64,000 nt of DNA from Actinoallomurus spadix (GTDB lineage Bacteria > Actinomycetota > Actinomycetes > Streptosporangiales > Streptosporangiaceae). Location: contig NZ_JAMXMX010000008.1 in the NCBI RefSeq assembly GCF_024055725.1, positions 1-64,000 on the forward strand, read 5' to 3'. The notes under the pieces are model-generated. The model was not told where the DNA came from and did not search any database. It saw only the letters and a list, made by a program, of their open reading frames with translations. The position numbers and the translations under genes were made by a program. Position 1 is the stretch's first letter, and every line of letters begins with the position of its first letter. Shown here piece by piece: positions 35,805 to 45,251 of this stretch.

Positions 35805-36176
35805 TCAGACCCAGCCGAGGACGCCCTTCTTCCAGGCGTACGCGAGGCCCGCGGCGATGAAGGCGAGGAAGACGAACATCTCGCCGAGCGTGACGTAGCC
35901 GTACCCCTTCGCGGAGAAGACCGTCGCCCAGGGGAACAGGAACACCGCGTCGACCGCGAAGACGACGTACAGGTACGCGAAGACGTAGTAGCGGACGTAC
36001 GACTGCGCCCAGCCCTCGCCGACGGGGTCGACGCCGCACTCGTACGTGGTGAGCTTCTCCGGAGTCGGCCGGTGCGGGCGGAGTGCCCGGTTGGCGAGGA
36101 ACGCGCCGCCCACGATCGCAGCGCCGATCGCGAACAGCACGACGACCGTCAGGTAGGTCCCGTAATAGCCGTGCAC
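35805..36176 (-). CDS. nuoA: NADH-quinone oxidoreductase subunit A
   Basis: A 123-residue, three-helix subunit with the signature TTYECGVDPVGEGWAQ and RYYVFAYLYVVFAVDAVFLF. The usual FDVE of the second helix is AVDA, a small variation at a generally conserved acidic site. It is the first gene of the complex I set but is separated from nuoB by the opposing Uma2 gene. Confidence 0.92.
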   Translation of the reverse strand: MHGYYGTYLTVVVLFAIGAAIVGGAFLANRALRPHRPTPEKLTTYECGVDPVGEGWAQSYVRYYVFAYLYVVFAVDAVFLFPWATVFSAKGYGYVTLGEMFVFLAFIAAGLAYAWKKGVLGWV

Positions 36177-36337
36177 GAGCCTCAGCGTAATCGGATCTCC
36201 CGCGGCGGACGACCTCCCCCGCCCCGCGGACCGGCGCTCGTACGGGCATCGACCGGGTAACAGACCGCTTTTCCGTCTTGTCCGACGATAAGGGTAAACG
36301 TAAGGTCACGGCGTCGATCGTCATACAGGGGACATCA

Positions 36338-38239
36338 TTGAGCACGGAGCGAGACGGCGTTCAGGAGCCGTCGCCGGAACAGCCGGGCAAGCCGGAGGGT
36401 ATCGAGCACGCCGGATCGCCGGAGGAGGCGCGCCCGTCCGCGCCAGGTGAAGGTCCAGCGCAGACGCCGCCCTCCGACCCGCCCGAACCGTCCCCGCAGG
36501 ACGCGGGATCGGTACCCGGCGAGCAGGTGGCCCCGCTCCCCGAAGCATCCCAGCCCGGGCAGTCCGGGTCCGGGGAGTCCGGGTCCGGGGAGTCCGGGTC
36601 CGGGGAGCCGGCGCAGGCCGGCGGCGCGGCCGCCGGTGCCGCCGAAGCGCCCGCCCCGGGGTGGACGCCTTCCTCCTCCCCGCACGCGGGCCCGGGTGGT
36701 CCCGGAGCGCCCGACGGGCCCGCCGGACCGGGCGCGGACCCCGGTGGGTCCGGCCCTTACCCGCAGCACCCTGGCGGCCCCGCTCCCTACCCGGGCGGTC
36801 CGGCCGGGCCCGGGCCCTTCCCCGGAGGTCCCACCGGACCCGGACCGTACGGCGACCCCACCGCCACGCCCGGTCCCTACGGCGACGCCACCCCGGCGCC
36901 CGGTTCCTATGGCGACGCCACCGCCCCGCCTGGACCGTACGGCGACGCCGCCGGGGCACCCGGGCCGTACGCGGGAGGCCCGGCCGGGCCCGGGCCATAC
37001 GGGCAGCAGGCCGGCGGGCCCGGACCGTACGCGGGCAACCCCGCGGGGCCCGGGCCGTGGGAGAACCCCAGTGGCCCTGTCGGACCGACCGCCGGACCGC
37101 AGGGCTGGGGTGGCGGGCAGGGATGGGGCGCGCCTCAGCCGTACGGGTTCGGGCCGCCACCGCGGGCGAAGAAGTCGAAGGGCGTTCTCATCTCGGTGCT
37201 GGCCGGCGCCGGTGTCGTTCTCGTCGTTCTCGCCGTCGTCGGTGTCGTGGCGCTGGGCCGCTCCGGCGACGACGACCCCAAGACCACGTCGGGCAAGGCG
37301 GCGCGCGAGGCGGGTCGCCGGATCGGCCAGGCGGCCGGGCTGACGCTCACGGGCACCTACGGCGGGAACCAGGCGACGTTCGGCGTGACGAAGGCGGGGA
37401 GCGCCCGCGGCACGTTCACCGCGAGCGGTTCGCAGGTCGGGCGGGTCGACGTCGGCGGGACCACCTACCTGAAGGCGAACAGCGGCTTCTGGAACGACCA
37501 GGGGCTGACTTCGGCCGACGCCCAGAAGGCGGGTGACAACTGGACGAAGGCCCCTGACGACCTCACGACGCTCAGCCTGGCCGACCTGGCGCCCTCCCGG
37601 CTCGGGTCCGTCCTCGCCCAGGCGGCGAACGACCCGCTCGCCGTGCGGACGACGGTGGGCGGCGTGCAGGCCGTCAAGATGAGGGTCGCCGCACGGACGT
37701 ACTACATCACGAAGAGCGAGCCTCGCCGGGTGCTCCGGCTGGAGGGCGTCTCGGGGTCGGACCGGTACGTCTTCGACGTCAAGCCGCTGACCTCCGCCAC
37801 CGCCGGTGAGGTGTTCAACGGGCTCCGCACCGATGTGCGCGCGCTGAAGGACGCCTACGATCCCGACCTGACCGTGGTGCCGGCCGGCAAGCTGCAGTTC
37901 GGAAGCTGCACCGAGTCGGGCTGTACGGTGCACGCCGACGTCCGGGCGACGACGCTCCACGACACCGACGGCGGTGTCCGCGTCACGATGAAGATCTCGT
38001 TCAGCGCCACCACCTACGGGTCGTCGGTGTCGACCTGCAGCGACACGGCGTCGGCGAAGCTGGACTCCCAGGTACGGCTGTCCTGCCGGACCAGCGGCGG
38101 TAAGTGGTCGTCCTGGTACCGCTCACACGTCGGGCGGTTCACCATCCACGCGACGCCGTCGTTCTCCGGGACCGTCAACACCGCCGCCGACGTCAACGGG
38201 CTGCTGGACAAGCTCGCGGAGGAGCAGCGGACGAGCTGA
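36338..38239 (+). CDS. Pro/Gly-rich single-pass membrane protein
   Basis: A 633-residue protein. Residues 1-270 are low complexity with repeats such as GPYGDAT, GGPAGPGPY and SGSGE; a membrane helix follows at about 285-312 (GVLISVLAGAGVVLVVLAVVGVV split here by its core). The extracytoplasmic ~320 residues contain GLTLTGTYGGNQATFGVTKAG and a pair of cysteines in SCTESGCTV, resembling actinobacterial lipoprotein-like sensor domains. TTG 36338 follows AGGGGAC; a TTG at 36278 is also in frame. Function unknown; a hairpin follows. Confidence 0.7.
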   Translation: MSTERDGVQEPSPEQPGKPEGIEHAGSPEEARPSAPGEGPAQTPPSDPPEPSPQDAGSVPGEQVAPLPEASQPGQSGSGESGSGESGSGEPAQAGGAAAGAAEAPAPGWTPSSSPHAGPGGPGAPDGPAGPGADPGGSGPYPQHPGGPAPYPGGPAGPGPFPGGPTGPGPYGDPTATPGPYGDATPAPGSYGDATAPPGPYGDAAGAPGPYAGGPAGPGPYGQQAGGPGPYAGNPAGPGPWENPSGPVGPTAGPQGWGGGQGWGAPQPYGFGPPPRAKKSKGVLISVLAGAGVVLVVLAVVGVVALGRSGDDDPKTTSGKAAREAGRRIGQAAGLTLTGTYGGNQATFGVTKAGSARGTFTASGSQVGRVDVGGTTYLKANSGFWNDQGLTSADAQKAGDNWTKAPDDLTTLSLADLAPSRLGSVLAQAANDPLAVRTTVGGVQAVKMRVAARTYYITKSEPRRVLRLEGVSGSDRYVFDVKPLTSATAGEVFNGLRTDVRALKDAYDPDLTVVPAGKLQFGSCTESGCTVHADVRATTLHDTDGGVRVTMKISFSATTYGSSVSTCSDTASAKLDSQVRLSCRTSGGKWSSWYRSHVGRFTIHATPSFSGTVNTAADVNGLLDKLAEEQRTS

Positions 38240-38263
38240 GAAAGCACTGAGCACGAACTGCGG

Positions 38264-38303
38264 ACGGCAGGCGCCGGGTCCCTGCGGCCCCGGCGCCTGC
38301 CGT
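38264..38303 (+). terminator. Perfect 15-bp hairpin
   Basis: ACGGCAGGCGCCGGG (38264-38278) pairs exactly with CCCGGCGCCTGCCGT (38289-38303) around a ten-base loop, 24 bases after the stop of the preceding gene. Confidence 0.8.
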
Positions 38304-38772
38304 GCCCGTTTTCATGGGCTTTCACGGCGTTCACCGGCCGGCTTCGCCCGGGCCGGGGCACCCGCCGGGGACATGCCACGCCTCCCCGTTTCGAGGAATG
38401 CCGAGGGTCAGGCCCTATAGTTCGGCACGTGTCCGGACTCCTGCTCTTCGCACGGCTGCACGTCGACCTCTGCCGGTCGGCGAGCGCCCTGTGTCCGGAA
38501 TCGACGGCGGCCTGATCCGGCCGCCCGGCGCGGCGCACCGGTCCGCCGCTCGCATGAATGGCGACGCCATGGCCTGGGAAGTCAGTACGAGGGCGTGATG
38601 CGAGCGGGGCGGATCACTGGGCGCTGCGACGCATCTCACAAGCGCGCTTCTAGCAGCCAATGTTGAAATAACCACGTGATCCGGGACGTAGCATGAAGGT
38701 AAGCCTAAGTGGCACGTCGGTGGCGGATGCCCCCCTCCGCCCGAGTGCCGCGCGTCGAGGAGGTCCTGCTCT
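38304..38772. other. Leader of the kor operon, no gene seen
   Basis: Nearly 470 bases without a supported open frame. TTGAAA near 38663 and TAGCAT about 20 bases later are a weak promoter candidate. GAGGAGG lies 9 bases before the korA GTG. Confidence 0.4.
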
Positions 38773-40611
38773 GTGACCAAACAGGTCCGGCAACTCGACC
38801 GCGTCATCATCCGTTTCGCCGGGGACTCCGGCGACGGCATGCAGCTGACCGGCGACCGCTTCACTCAGGAGACGGCCGCGTTCGGCAATGACCTGTCAAC
38901 ACTGCCCAACTTCCCCGCCGAGATCCGCGCGCCGGCAGGCACGCTTCCCGGCGTGTCCAGCTTCCAGCTGCACTTCGCCGACCACGACATCCTGACGCCG
39001 GGCGACGCACCGAACGTCCTGGTCGCGATGAACCCCGCGGCGCTCAAGGCCAACGTCGGCGACCTGCCGCGCGGCGCGGACCTCATCGTCAACACCGACG
39101 AGTTCACGAAGCGCGCGCTGGCGAAGGTCGGCTACGCGGCCAACCCGCTCGAGGACGGCTCGCTCGACGAGTACCGCGTGCACTCGCTGCCGCTCACGTC
39201 GATGACGGTGAAGGCGCTCGAGGACTTCGACATCTCCAAGAAGGACGCCGAGCGGGCGAAGAACATGTTCGCGCTCGGGCTGCTGTCCTGGCTGTACCAC
39301 CGGCCGACCGAGGCGACGGTCCGGTTCCTCGAGGTGAAGTTCGCCAAGAAGCCCGAGATCATGAAGGCCAACATCGCGGCCTTCCAGGCGGGCTGGAGCT
39401 ACGGCGAGACGACCGAGTCCTTCTCGGTGTCGTACGAGGTCAAGCCGGCGACGCTGCCGCCGGGGCTGTACCGCAACATCTCCGGCAACATGGCTCTGGC
39501 GTACGGGCTGATCGCGGCGAGCGTCCGGTCCGGACTGCCGCTGTTCCTCGGCTCGTACCCCATCACGCCGGCCTCCGACATCCTCCACGAACTGTCCAAG
39601 CACAAGCGGTTCGGGGTTCGAACGTTCCAGGCCGAGGACGAGATCGCGGCGGTCGGGGCGGCACTCGGCGCGTCGTTCGGCGGCGCGCTCGGCGTGACGA
39701 CCACGTCCGGTCCGGGCATCGCGCTGAAGGCCGAGACGATCGGCCTGGGCGTCGCGACGGAGCTGCCGCTCGTCGTCATCGACGTGCAGCGGGCGGGCCC
39801 GTCGACGGGCATGCCGACCAAGACCGAGCAGGCCGACCTGCTGCAGGCGATGTACGGCCGCAACGGCGAGGCGCCCGTGCCCGTGGTGGCGCCGGCGACG
39901 CCGTCGGACTGCTTCGCCACCGCGGTGGAGGCGGCGCGCATCGCCGTGAAGTACCGGACGCCGGTGATCCTGCTGTCCGACGGGTACCTCGCGAACGGCT
40001 CCGAGCCGTGGCAGGTGCCCGGCGTCGACACGCTGCCGCAGATCGACCCGGCCTTCGCGCAACCCGGCCAGGAGGACTTCCAGCCGTTCAAGCGGGACCC
40101 GGACACGCTGGCCCGCCCCTGGGCGGTGCCGGGCACTCCGGGACTGGAGCACCGCATCGGCGGCATCGAGAAGGCCGACGGCAGCGGCAACATCTCCTAC
40201 GACCCGGACAACCACGACCTGATGGTGCGGCTCCGCCAGGCGAAGATCGACGGGATCGCCCGCGACGTCGCGCCGCTGGCCGTCGACGACCCCGACGGTG
40301 AGGCGCGCGTGCTCGTGCTCGGCTGGGGCGGCACGTACGGCGCGATCGCCGCGGCCGTGCGGCGCATCCGGGTCTCCGGGGACAAGGTCGCGCAGGCGCA
40401 CCTGCGTCACCTGAACCCGTTCCCGGCCAACCTCGAAGAGGTGCTGCGCTCGTACGACAAGGTGATCGTGCCGGAGATCAACCTGGGTCAGCTCGCGCTG
40501 ATCCTGCGCGGCCGTTTCCTCATCGACGTGATCGGCTACAACCGCGTCCGCGGCCTGCCTTTCAAGGCGGAAGAACTCGCGGACGTCATCCGGGATGTGA
40601 TCAACTCATGA
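38773..40611 (+). CDS. korA: 2-oxoacid:ferredoxin oxidoreductase, fused gamma-alpha subunit
   Basis: A 612-residue protein. The gamma domain comes first (residues 10-190: RVIIRFAGDSGDGMQLTGD), then the pyrimidine-binding alpha domain (FLGSYPITPASDILHEL, FQAEDEIAAVGAALGAS, TTTSGPGIALKAE, SDGYLANG). With KorB it oxidises 2-oxoglutarate or a related acid with CoA and passes electrons to ferredoxin. GTG start with GAGGAGG upstream. korB overlaps it by four bases. Close to the incomplete complex I genes, which may re-oxidise that ferredoxin. Confidence 0.93.
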   Translation: MTKQVRQLDRVIIRFAGDSGDGMQLTGDRFTQETAAFGNDLSTLPNFPAEIRAPAGTLPGVSSFQLHFADHDILTPGDAPNVLVAMNPAALKANVGDLPRGADLIVNTDEFTKRALAKVGYAANPLEDGSLDEYRVHSLPLTSMTVKALEDFDISKKDAERAKNMFALGLLSWLYHRPTEATVRFLEVKFAKKPEIMKANIAAFQAGWSYGETTESFSVSYEVKPATLPPGLYRNISGNMALAYGLIAASVRSGLPLFLGSYPITPASDILHELSKHKRFGVRTFQAEDEIAAVGAALGASFGGALGVTTTSGPGIALKAETIGLGVATELPLVVIDVQRAGPSTGMPTKTEQADLLQAMYGRNGEAPVPVVAPATPSDCFATAVEAARIAVKYRTPVILLSDGYLANGSEPWQVPGVDTLPQIDPAFAQPGQEDFQPFKRDPDTLARPWAVPGTPGLEHRIGGIEKADGSGNISYDPDNHDLMVRLRQAKIDGIARDVAPLAVDDPDGEARVLVLGWGGTYGAIAAAVRRIRVSGDKVAQAHLRHLNPFPANLEEVLRSYDKVIVPEINLGQLALILRGRFLIDVIGYNRVRGLPFKAEELADVIRDVINS

Positions 40612-41639
40612 GCGACCCTCTGGCCCTCGTGCCGAAGGACCCCGAGCGGCAGACCGCGAAGGACTTCAAGACCGACCAGGAGGTCCGCTGGTGCCCCGGG
40701 TGCGGTGACTACGCCATCCTCGCGGCGGTGCAGGGCTTCCTGCCGGAGCTGGGCCTGAAGCGGGAGAACATCGTCTTCGTCTCGGGCATCGGCTGCTCGT
40801 CGCGGTTCCCGTACTACATGAACACCTACGGGATGCACTCGATCCACGGGCGCGCTCCGGCGATCGCGACCGGGCTGGCGTCCTCGCGCCCGGACCTGTC
40901 GGTGTGGGTCGTGACCGGCGACGGCGACGCGCTGTCGATCGGCGGCAACCACCTGATCCACGCGCTGCGCCGCAACGTGAACCTGAAGATCCTGCTGTTC
41001 AACAACCGGATCTACGGGCTCACGAAGGGGCAGTACTCCCCGACCTCGGAGGTCGGGAAGATCACCAAGTCGACCCCGCTGGGGTCGCTGGACTCCCCCT
41101 TCAACCCGATCTCGCTGGCCATCGGCGCGGAGGCGTCGTTCGTGGCCCGGACGATCGACTCCGACCGCAAGCACCTGCAGTCGGTGCTGCGGGAGGCCGC
41201 CACGCACAACGGCACGGCGCTGGTCGAGATCTACCAGAACTGCAACATCTTCAACGACGACGCGTTCGCGCCGCTGAAGAACCCCGAGACCCGCGACGAC
41301 GTGACGATCCGGCTCGAGCACGGTGAGCCCATCGTGTTCGGCGCGAACCGGGACAAGGCGCTGCGGCGGTCGGCCTCCGGCTCGCTGGAGGTCGTCCCGG
41401 CCGACTCGCCGGACGTCCTGGTGCACGACGCCACGAACCCGGACCCGTCGCTCGCGTTCGCGCTGTCCCGGCTCGACTCGCCGACGTTCGAGCACACGCC
41501 GATCGGGATCTTCCGCAACGTCGAGCGCCCGTCGTACGACGAGCTGATGCGGACCCAGATCGACGAGGCGATCGCCCAGCAGGGCCCGGGCGACCTCGCG
41601 GCACTGCTCGGCAGCGGGGACACCTGGCGCATCGACTGA
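40608..41639 (+). CDS. korB: 2-oxoacid:ferredoxin oxidoreductase beta subunit
   Basis: A 343-residue thiamine-diphosphate subunit. It has WCPGCGDYAILAAVQ with two Cys for the 4Fe-4S cluster, GIGCSSRFPYYMNTYGMHSI, the TPP motif GDGDALSIGGNH and NNRIYGLTKGQYSPTS. This is the KorB type, which lacks a separate delta ferredoxin subunit. ATG overlaps the korA stop. Confidence 0.93.
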   Translation: MSDPLALVPKDPERQTAKDFKTDQEVRWCPGCGDYAILAAVQGFLPELGLKRENIVFVSGIGCSSRFPYYMNTYGMHSIHGRAPAIATGLASSRPDLSVWVVTGDGDALSIGGNHLIHALRRNVNLKILLFNNRIYGLTKGQYSPTSEVGKITKSTPLGSLDSPFNPISLAIGAEASFVARTIDSDRKHLQSVLREAATHNGTALVEIYQNCNIFNDDAFAPLKNPETRDDVTIRLEHGEPIVFGANRDKALRRSASGSLEVVPADSPDVLVHDATNPDPSLAFALSRLDSPTFEHTPIGIFRNVERPSYDELMRTQIDEAIAQQGPGDLAALLGSGDTWRID

Positions 41640-41762
41640 CCGCGGCGAGCCGACGAGCGAGCGGAGTGGTCGGTGAGGGACGAGCCGGCCGCGTAGCGAG
41701 TGAGGAGGCGAGCGCGGCATGAGCACCGCGGCAGTGAGCCCGCTTGTTACGCCCGCGCGCCC

Positions 41763-42581
41763 ATGGAATCGTTCGGTTCCATGGGCGTTCGCGTGGAGAA
41801 GCAGGGGCCGGTGACGACCGTGGTGCTGGCCCGTCCCGAGGTGCGTAACGCCGTGGACGGGCCGACCGCGCGGGCGCTGGCCGAGGCGTTCCGGGCGTTC
41901 GACGCCGACGCGGAGGCGAGCGTCGCGGTGCTGTGGGGCGAGGGCGGCTCCTTCTGCGCGGGCGCGGACCTGAAGGCGCTGGGCACCGACCGCGGCAACC
42001 GCGTCGATCCGCCCAGCGTCGGTGCCTCCGCGCACGACGTGTCCCACGCGGCAGAGGGCCCGATGGGCCCGACGCGGATGCGGTTGTCCAAACCCGTCAT
42101 CGCGGCGATCAGCGGGCACGCCGTCGCGGGCGGCCTCGAACTGGCGCTCTGGTGCGACCTGCGCGTCGCCGAGGAGGACGCGGTGCTGGGCGTCTTCTGC
42201 CGTCGCTGGGGCGTCCCCCTGATCGACGGCGGCACCGTGCGCCTGCCGCGCCTGATCGGCGAGTCGCGGGCGGCGGACCTCATCCTCACCGGCCGCGCCG
42301 TGCCGGCGGCCGAGGCGCACGAGATGGGCCTGGTCAACCGCGTCGTGCCGCCGGGACGGGCGCGCGCGGCCGCGGAGGAGCTGGCCGCGCGGATCGCGGG
42401 GTTCCCCCAGGACTGCCTGCGGCACGACCGGATGTCCATGCTCGAGCAGCGGGGCCTGGAAGAGGACGCCGCGCTCGCGAACGAGTACCGCCACGGCCGG
42501 GCCGTACTCGAGGAGACCGGCCTGGCCGGCGTCCAGCGGTTCCGGGACGGCGCCGGCCGGCACGGCGCCGTCGACCGCTGA
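41763..42581 (+). CDS. Enoyl-CoA hydratase/isomerase family protein
   Basis: A 272-residue crotonase-fold protein. Features: TTVVLARPEVRNAV, GGSFCAGADLKAL for the first oxyanion hole, SGHAVAGGLELALWCDLRVA for the second, and CRRWGVPLIDGGTVRLPRLIG. The last motif is typical of a subgroup often annotated as enoyl-CoA hydratase with unknown substrate. ATG 41763 and ATG 41781 are both plausible; neither has a clear ribosome site. It follows korB after a repetitive GAGCGAGNGG-like spacer. Confidence 0.85.
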   Translation: MESFGSMGVRVEKQGPVTTVVLARPEVRNAVDGPTARALAEAFRAFDADAEASVAVLWGEGGSFCAGADLKALGTDRGNRVDPPSVGASAHDVSHAAEGPMGPTRMRLSKPVIAAISGHAVAGGLELALWCDLRVAEEDAVLGVFCRRWGVPLIDGGTVRLPRLIGESRAADLILTGRAVPAAEAHEMGLVNRVVPPGRARAAAEELAARIAGFPQDCLRHDRMSMLEQRGLEEDAALANEYRHGRAVLEETGLAGVQRFRDGAGRHGAVDR

Positions 42582-43820
42582 TCAGACCGACGACACGGAC
42601 CGGCTCGTCGTCGACGTGGCGCCCGGGCTCGGAGTCGACGTCGTCCCGGTGGGCGCCGGGGTCGGCGACGTCGACGAGGTCGAGGTGGACGTCGGGTCCG
42701 GGGTGGGCGTGGGGGTCTGCGTCGGCGTGGATGGCGGGGTCAGGGTCGGTGCCGGCGGCGTGTAGACGGGGGCCGGGGTGGGCACCGGCACTCCCTTTCC
42801 CGTCTTGAGCCGGTTCACGATGTCCTCCGCGGCGCTGCGGCTGAGGTCGCCGGTGATGAGCACCCGGCCCTTGGTGATCGGGGCGTCCACCTTGGGCGCG
42901 GCCACGACCTGGTCGCGCACGGTCAGCGCGTACATGCGGCCGGTCGCGTTGCGGGTGAGGCGCTTCAGCGCCCGGCCGTCCGCCGGCGTGAGGCTGATCG
43001 AGACGGCGTACCCGCCGGCCTTCTTGGCGCGCTCAACGTGGAGGTCGTTCACCCGTTTGATGGTGATGCCGGTCGTCAGTTCGTAGCAGACGGGACCGAT
43101 GCCGCTCTGGCCCATCATGCCCTGGACTCCGGGCGGGCACTGCTGCCCGGGAATGGCCTGCGCGACCGGGAAGATCTTCAGCGGTGCGGCGAAGCGCGTC
43201 GGATGCTCCTGGGAGAACGCGACGATGAGCGTTCCGGTCAGGGCGATGGCGGCGATGACGAGCCACAGGATGACGATGGTCGCGATCAGTCCCGGCCGGC
43301 CGGCGGCCCGCCGCGCGGCTCCCGCGCCGGACCCGCGGTCCGGCCGTTCGCCCGTACGCCGCACGATCCGCAACACCGACCTCCGTTCCTCCGGTCTCCC
43401 GGAGGAGGACGGCTGTCCGCCGCCGGAGGTTGTCGTGCCGGCGGCGTCCGGTGGCACGGGGGTGATCGGGCTCCCGATCGGAGGCATCGTGCGCGTCCGG
43501 CCGGCAGACGCGGCCGACTCGGCCGGTACCGCCGGTGCCGCCGGCTCGGCCGATGCGGCCGGCTCGACCGGTGCCGCCGGCTCGACCGGTGCCGCCGGCT
43601 CGGCCGGTGCCGCCGGCTCGGCCAGTGCCGCCCGCTCGGCCAGTGCCGCCCGCTCGGCCGGTGCGGAAGGCGCCGTGCCCGGCGCGGGAGCGTCGGTGGG
43701 CTGCGAGGGCGGGACCGGAGGCATCGGACGGGTCGTGTCCTCGGCGTCGCCGCCGGGCTCCTGGGGTCGTCCGTGCGGGGAGACCGGTCGGCGTGCGGAC
43801 CGGTGAACCGCGAACCTCAA
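42582..43820 (-). CDS. Membrane protein with SecD P1-like domain
   Basis: A 412-residue protein. Residues 1-130 are Pro/Ala/Glu-rich with repeats of PAEPAAPVE; a membrane helix near residues 180-205 (LIATIVILWLVIAAIALTG) leads to an external domain resembling the SecD first periplasmic domain: YAVSISLTPADGRALKRL, KGRVLITGDLSRSAAEDIV. The last 65 residues are a Ser/Thr/Pro tail. SecD itself has six helices; this protein has one, so it is not a working SecD. Role unknown. The start is uncertain within the low-complexity region. Confidence 0.65.
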   Translation of the reverse strand: MRFAVHRSARRPVSPHGRPQEPGGDAEDTTRPMPPVPPSQPTDAPAPGTAPSAPAERAALAERAALAEPAAPAEPAAPVEPAAPVEPAASAEPAAPAVPAESAASAGRTRTMPPIGSPITPVPPDAAGTTTSGGGQPSSSGRPEERRSVLRIVRRTGERPDRGSGAGAARRAAGRPGLIATIVILWLVIAAIALTGTLIVAFSQEHPTRFAAPLKIFPVAQAIPGQQCPPGVQGMMGQSGIGPVCYELTTGITIKRVNDLHVERAKKAGGYAVSISLTPADGRALKRLTRNATGRMYALTVRDQVVAAPKVDAPITKGRVLITGDLSRSAAEDIVNRLKTGKGVPVPTPAPVYTPPAPTLTPPSTPTQTPTPTPDPTSTSTSSTSPTPAPTGTTSTPSPGATSTTSRSVSSV

Positions 43821-44161
43821 GGTGTCTTCTCCTCCGCGTGGGGGCGGGCGGAAGGCTCTCGCCGGGGGTGAATCGGGTCAATGGCATCATGCGGACGGCC
43901 TGGTGCGCCAGACCGGGGGGCGTCCACGGCCGCGGCCGACCGGCCGTATTCAGGTTTTCGGCGGCCGGAGCCGGGTAGCCCGTGCCGCGGAACTCCGCGC
44001 CGTGAGCCCGGAGGCGCGCGGGTCCGGAACCGTTTTGGATCTTCCGTACGCCGTTCGGGGCTCACTCGGCGCAGTCGGGCGTTAGCGTCAGGTCATCGGC
44101 GTCCTCGGTGCGGGTCTCGGCCGGTCCGAGGGCCAGGGAGAGCACGGAGAGGGGACGGAAG
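43821..44161. other. 341-base divergent spacer
   Basis: Lies between the divergent SecD-like gene and the LLM gene and should carry promoters for both. No clear -10/-35 pair, palindrome or RNA was recognised. AGAGGGGACGGAAG precedes the LLM ATG. Confidence 0.4.
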
Positions 44162-45127
44162 ATGGTTGCCATCGGATACACGATGATGTGTGAGCAGGCG
44201 GCTCCGGACCAGTTGGTACGCGATGTCCGGTCCGCCGAGAACGCCGGGTTCGACTTCTCGGTCATCAGCGACCATTACTTCCCGTGGCTGCCCGCACAGG
44301 GCCATTCCGGCTATGCCTGGGCGATCCTGGGAGCCGCGGCGCAGGCCACGGAGCGCATTCCGCTGATGACCTTCGTGACGTGTCCGACGATGCGCTATCA
44401 CCCGGCGATCGTGGCCCAGAAGGCCGCCACCGTGCAGATCCTGTCCGGCGGGCGGTTCCGCCTCGGCCTGGGCGCCGGGGAGAACCTCAACGAGCACGTG
44501 GTGGGCAAGGGCTGGCCGATGACGAGCGTCCGGCACGAGATGCTGAGCGAGGCGATCGAGGTGATCTCCGCGCTGTTCGACGGCGGGACGATCGACTACC
44601 GGGGCGCCCACTTCGACGTGGAGTCGGCCAAGCTGTGGGACCTGCCCGACCGGCGCGTGCCGATCGGCGTCGCGGTGTCGGGGCCCGAGTCCTGCCGGCT
44701 GGCCGGCGAGCAGGCCGACATCATGATCGCGACCGAGCCGAAGGGCGAGCTCGGTGAGATGTTCGACGCGGCGGGCGGATCCGGCAAGCCGCGTGTCGGG
44801 CAGCTCGCCATCGCGTACGACACCGACCGGGAGGCGGCGGTCAAGCGGGCCCACGAGCAGTTCCGGTGGTTCGGCCTCGGCTGGCCGGTGAACGCCAACC
44901 TGCCGGGGACGGGCGCGTTCGAGTCGGCGAGTCGGTTCGTCACGCCGGAGCAGGTCGCGCAGCAGCTGTCGTGCGGCCCGGACGTCGACGAGCACGTGGA
45001 GAAGATCAAGGGTTTCGTCGACGCGGGGTTCGACGAGGTCGCGATCGTGCAGATCGGCGCCGAGCACCAGGACTCCTTCATCTCCTGGGCCGAACGCGAC
45101 CTGCTGCCCGCGGTCCGCTCACTGTGA
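44162..45127 (+). CDS. LLM-class F420-dependent oxidoreductase
   Basis: A 321-residue TIM-barrel flavin/F420 enzyme of the luciferase-like family. It has AGFDFSVISDHYFPW, LMTFVTCPTMRYHPAIVAQ, GGRFRLGLGAGENLNEHV and a C-terminal DEVAIVQIG. The pattern NEHV and the HYFPW stretch are typical of the F420-dependent, glucose-6-phosphate-dehydrogenase-like branch; the substrate cannot be told. GGACGGAAG precedes the ATG. Confidence 0.88.
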   Translation: MVAIGYTMMCEQAAPDQLVRDVRSAENAGFDFSVISDHYFPWLPAQGHSGYAWAILGAAAQATERIPLMTFVTCPTMRYHPAIVAQKAATVQILSGGRFRLGLGAGENLNEHVVGKGWPMTSVRHEMLSEAIEVISALFDGGTIDYRGAHFDVESAKLWDLPDRRVPIGVAVSGPESCRLAGEQADIMIATEPKGELGEMFDAAGGSGKPRVGQLAIAYDTDREAAVKRAHEQFRWFGLGWPVNANLPGTGAFESASRFVTPEQVAQQLSCGPDVDEHVEKIKGFVDAGFDEVAIVQIGAEHQDSFISWAERDLLPAVRSL

Positions 45128-45251
45128 GGTCCGGTCAGGGAGCCTTCAGGTCGGCGTAGTCCGAGCACTTCCCCGGGCGGCCGGCCACGACCGTCCGATC
45201 ATGTGGGAGGCTGCCCGCTCTCGCCGGGGAGCGCCGCGTAGGGTCTACGCC

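Noticed and set aside
38896-42563. Long minus-strand frames opposite korA, korB and the enoyl-CoA hydratase
   Set aside because: They are antisense shadows with His/Arg/Asp-rich products; the sense frames have all family motifs.
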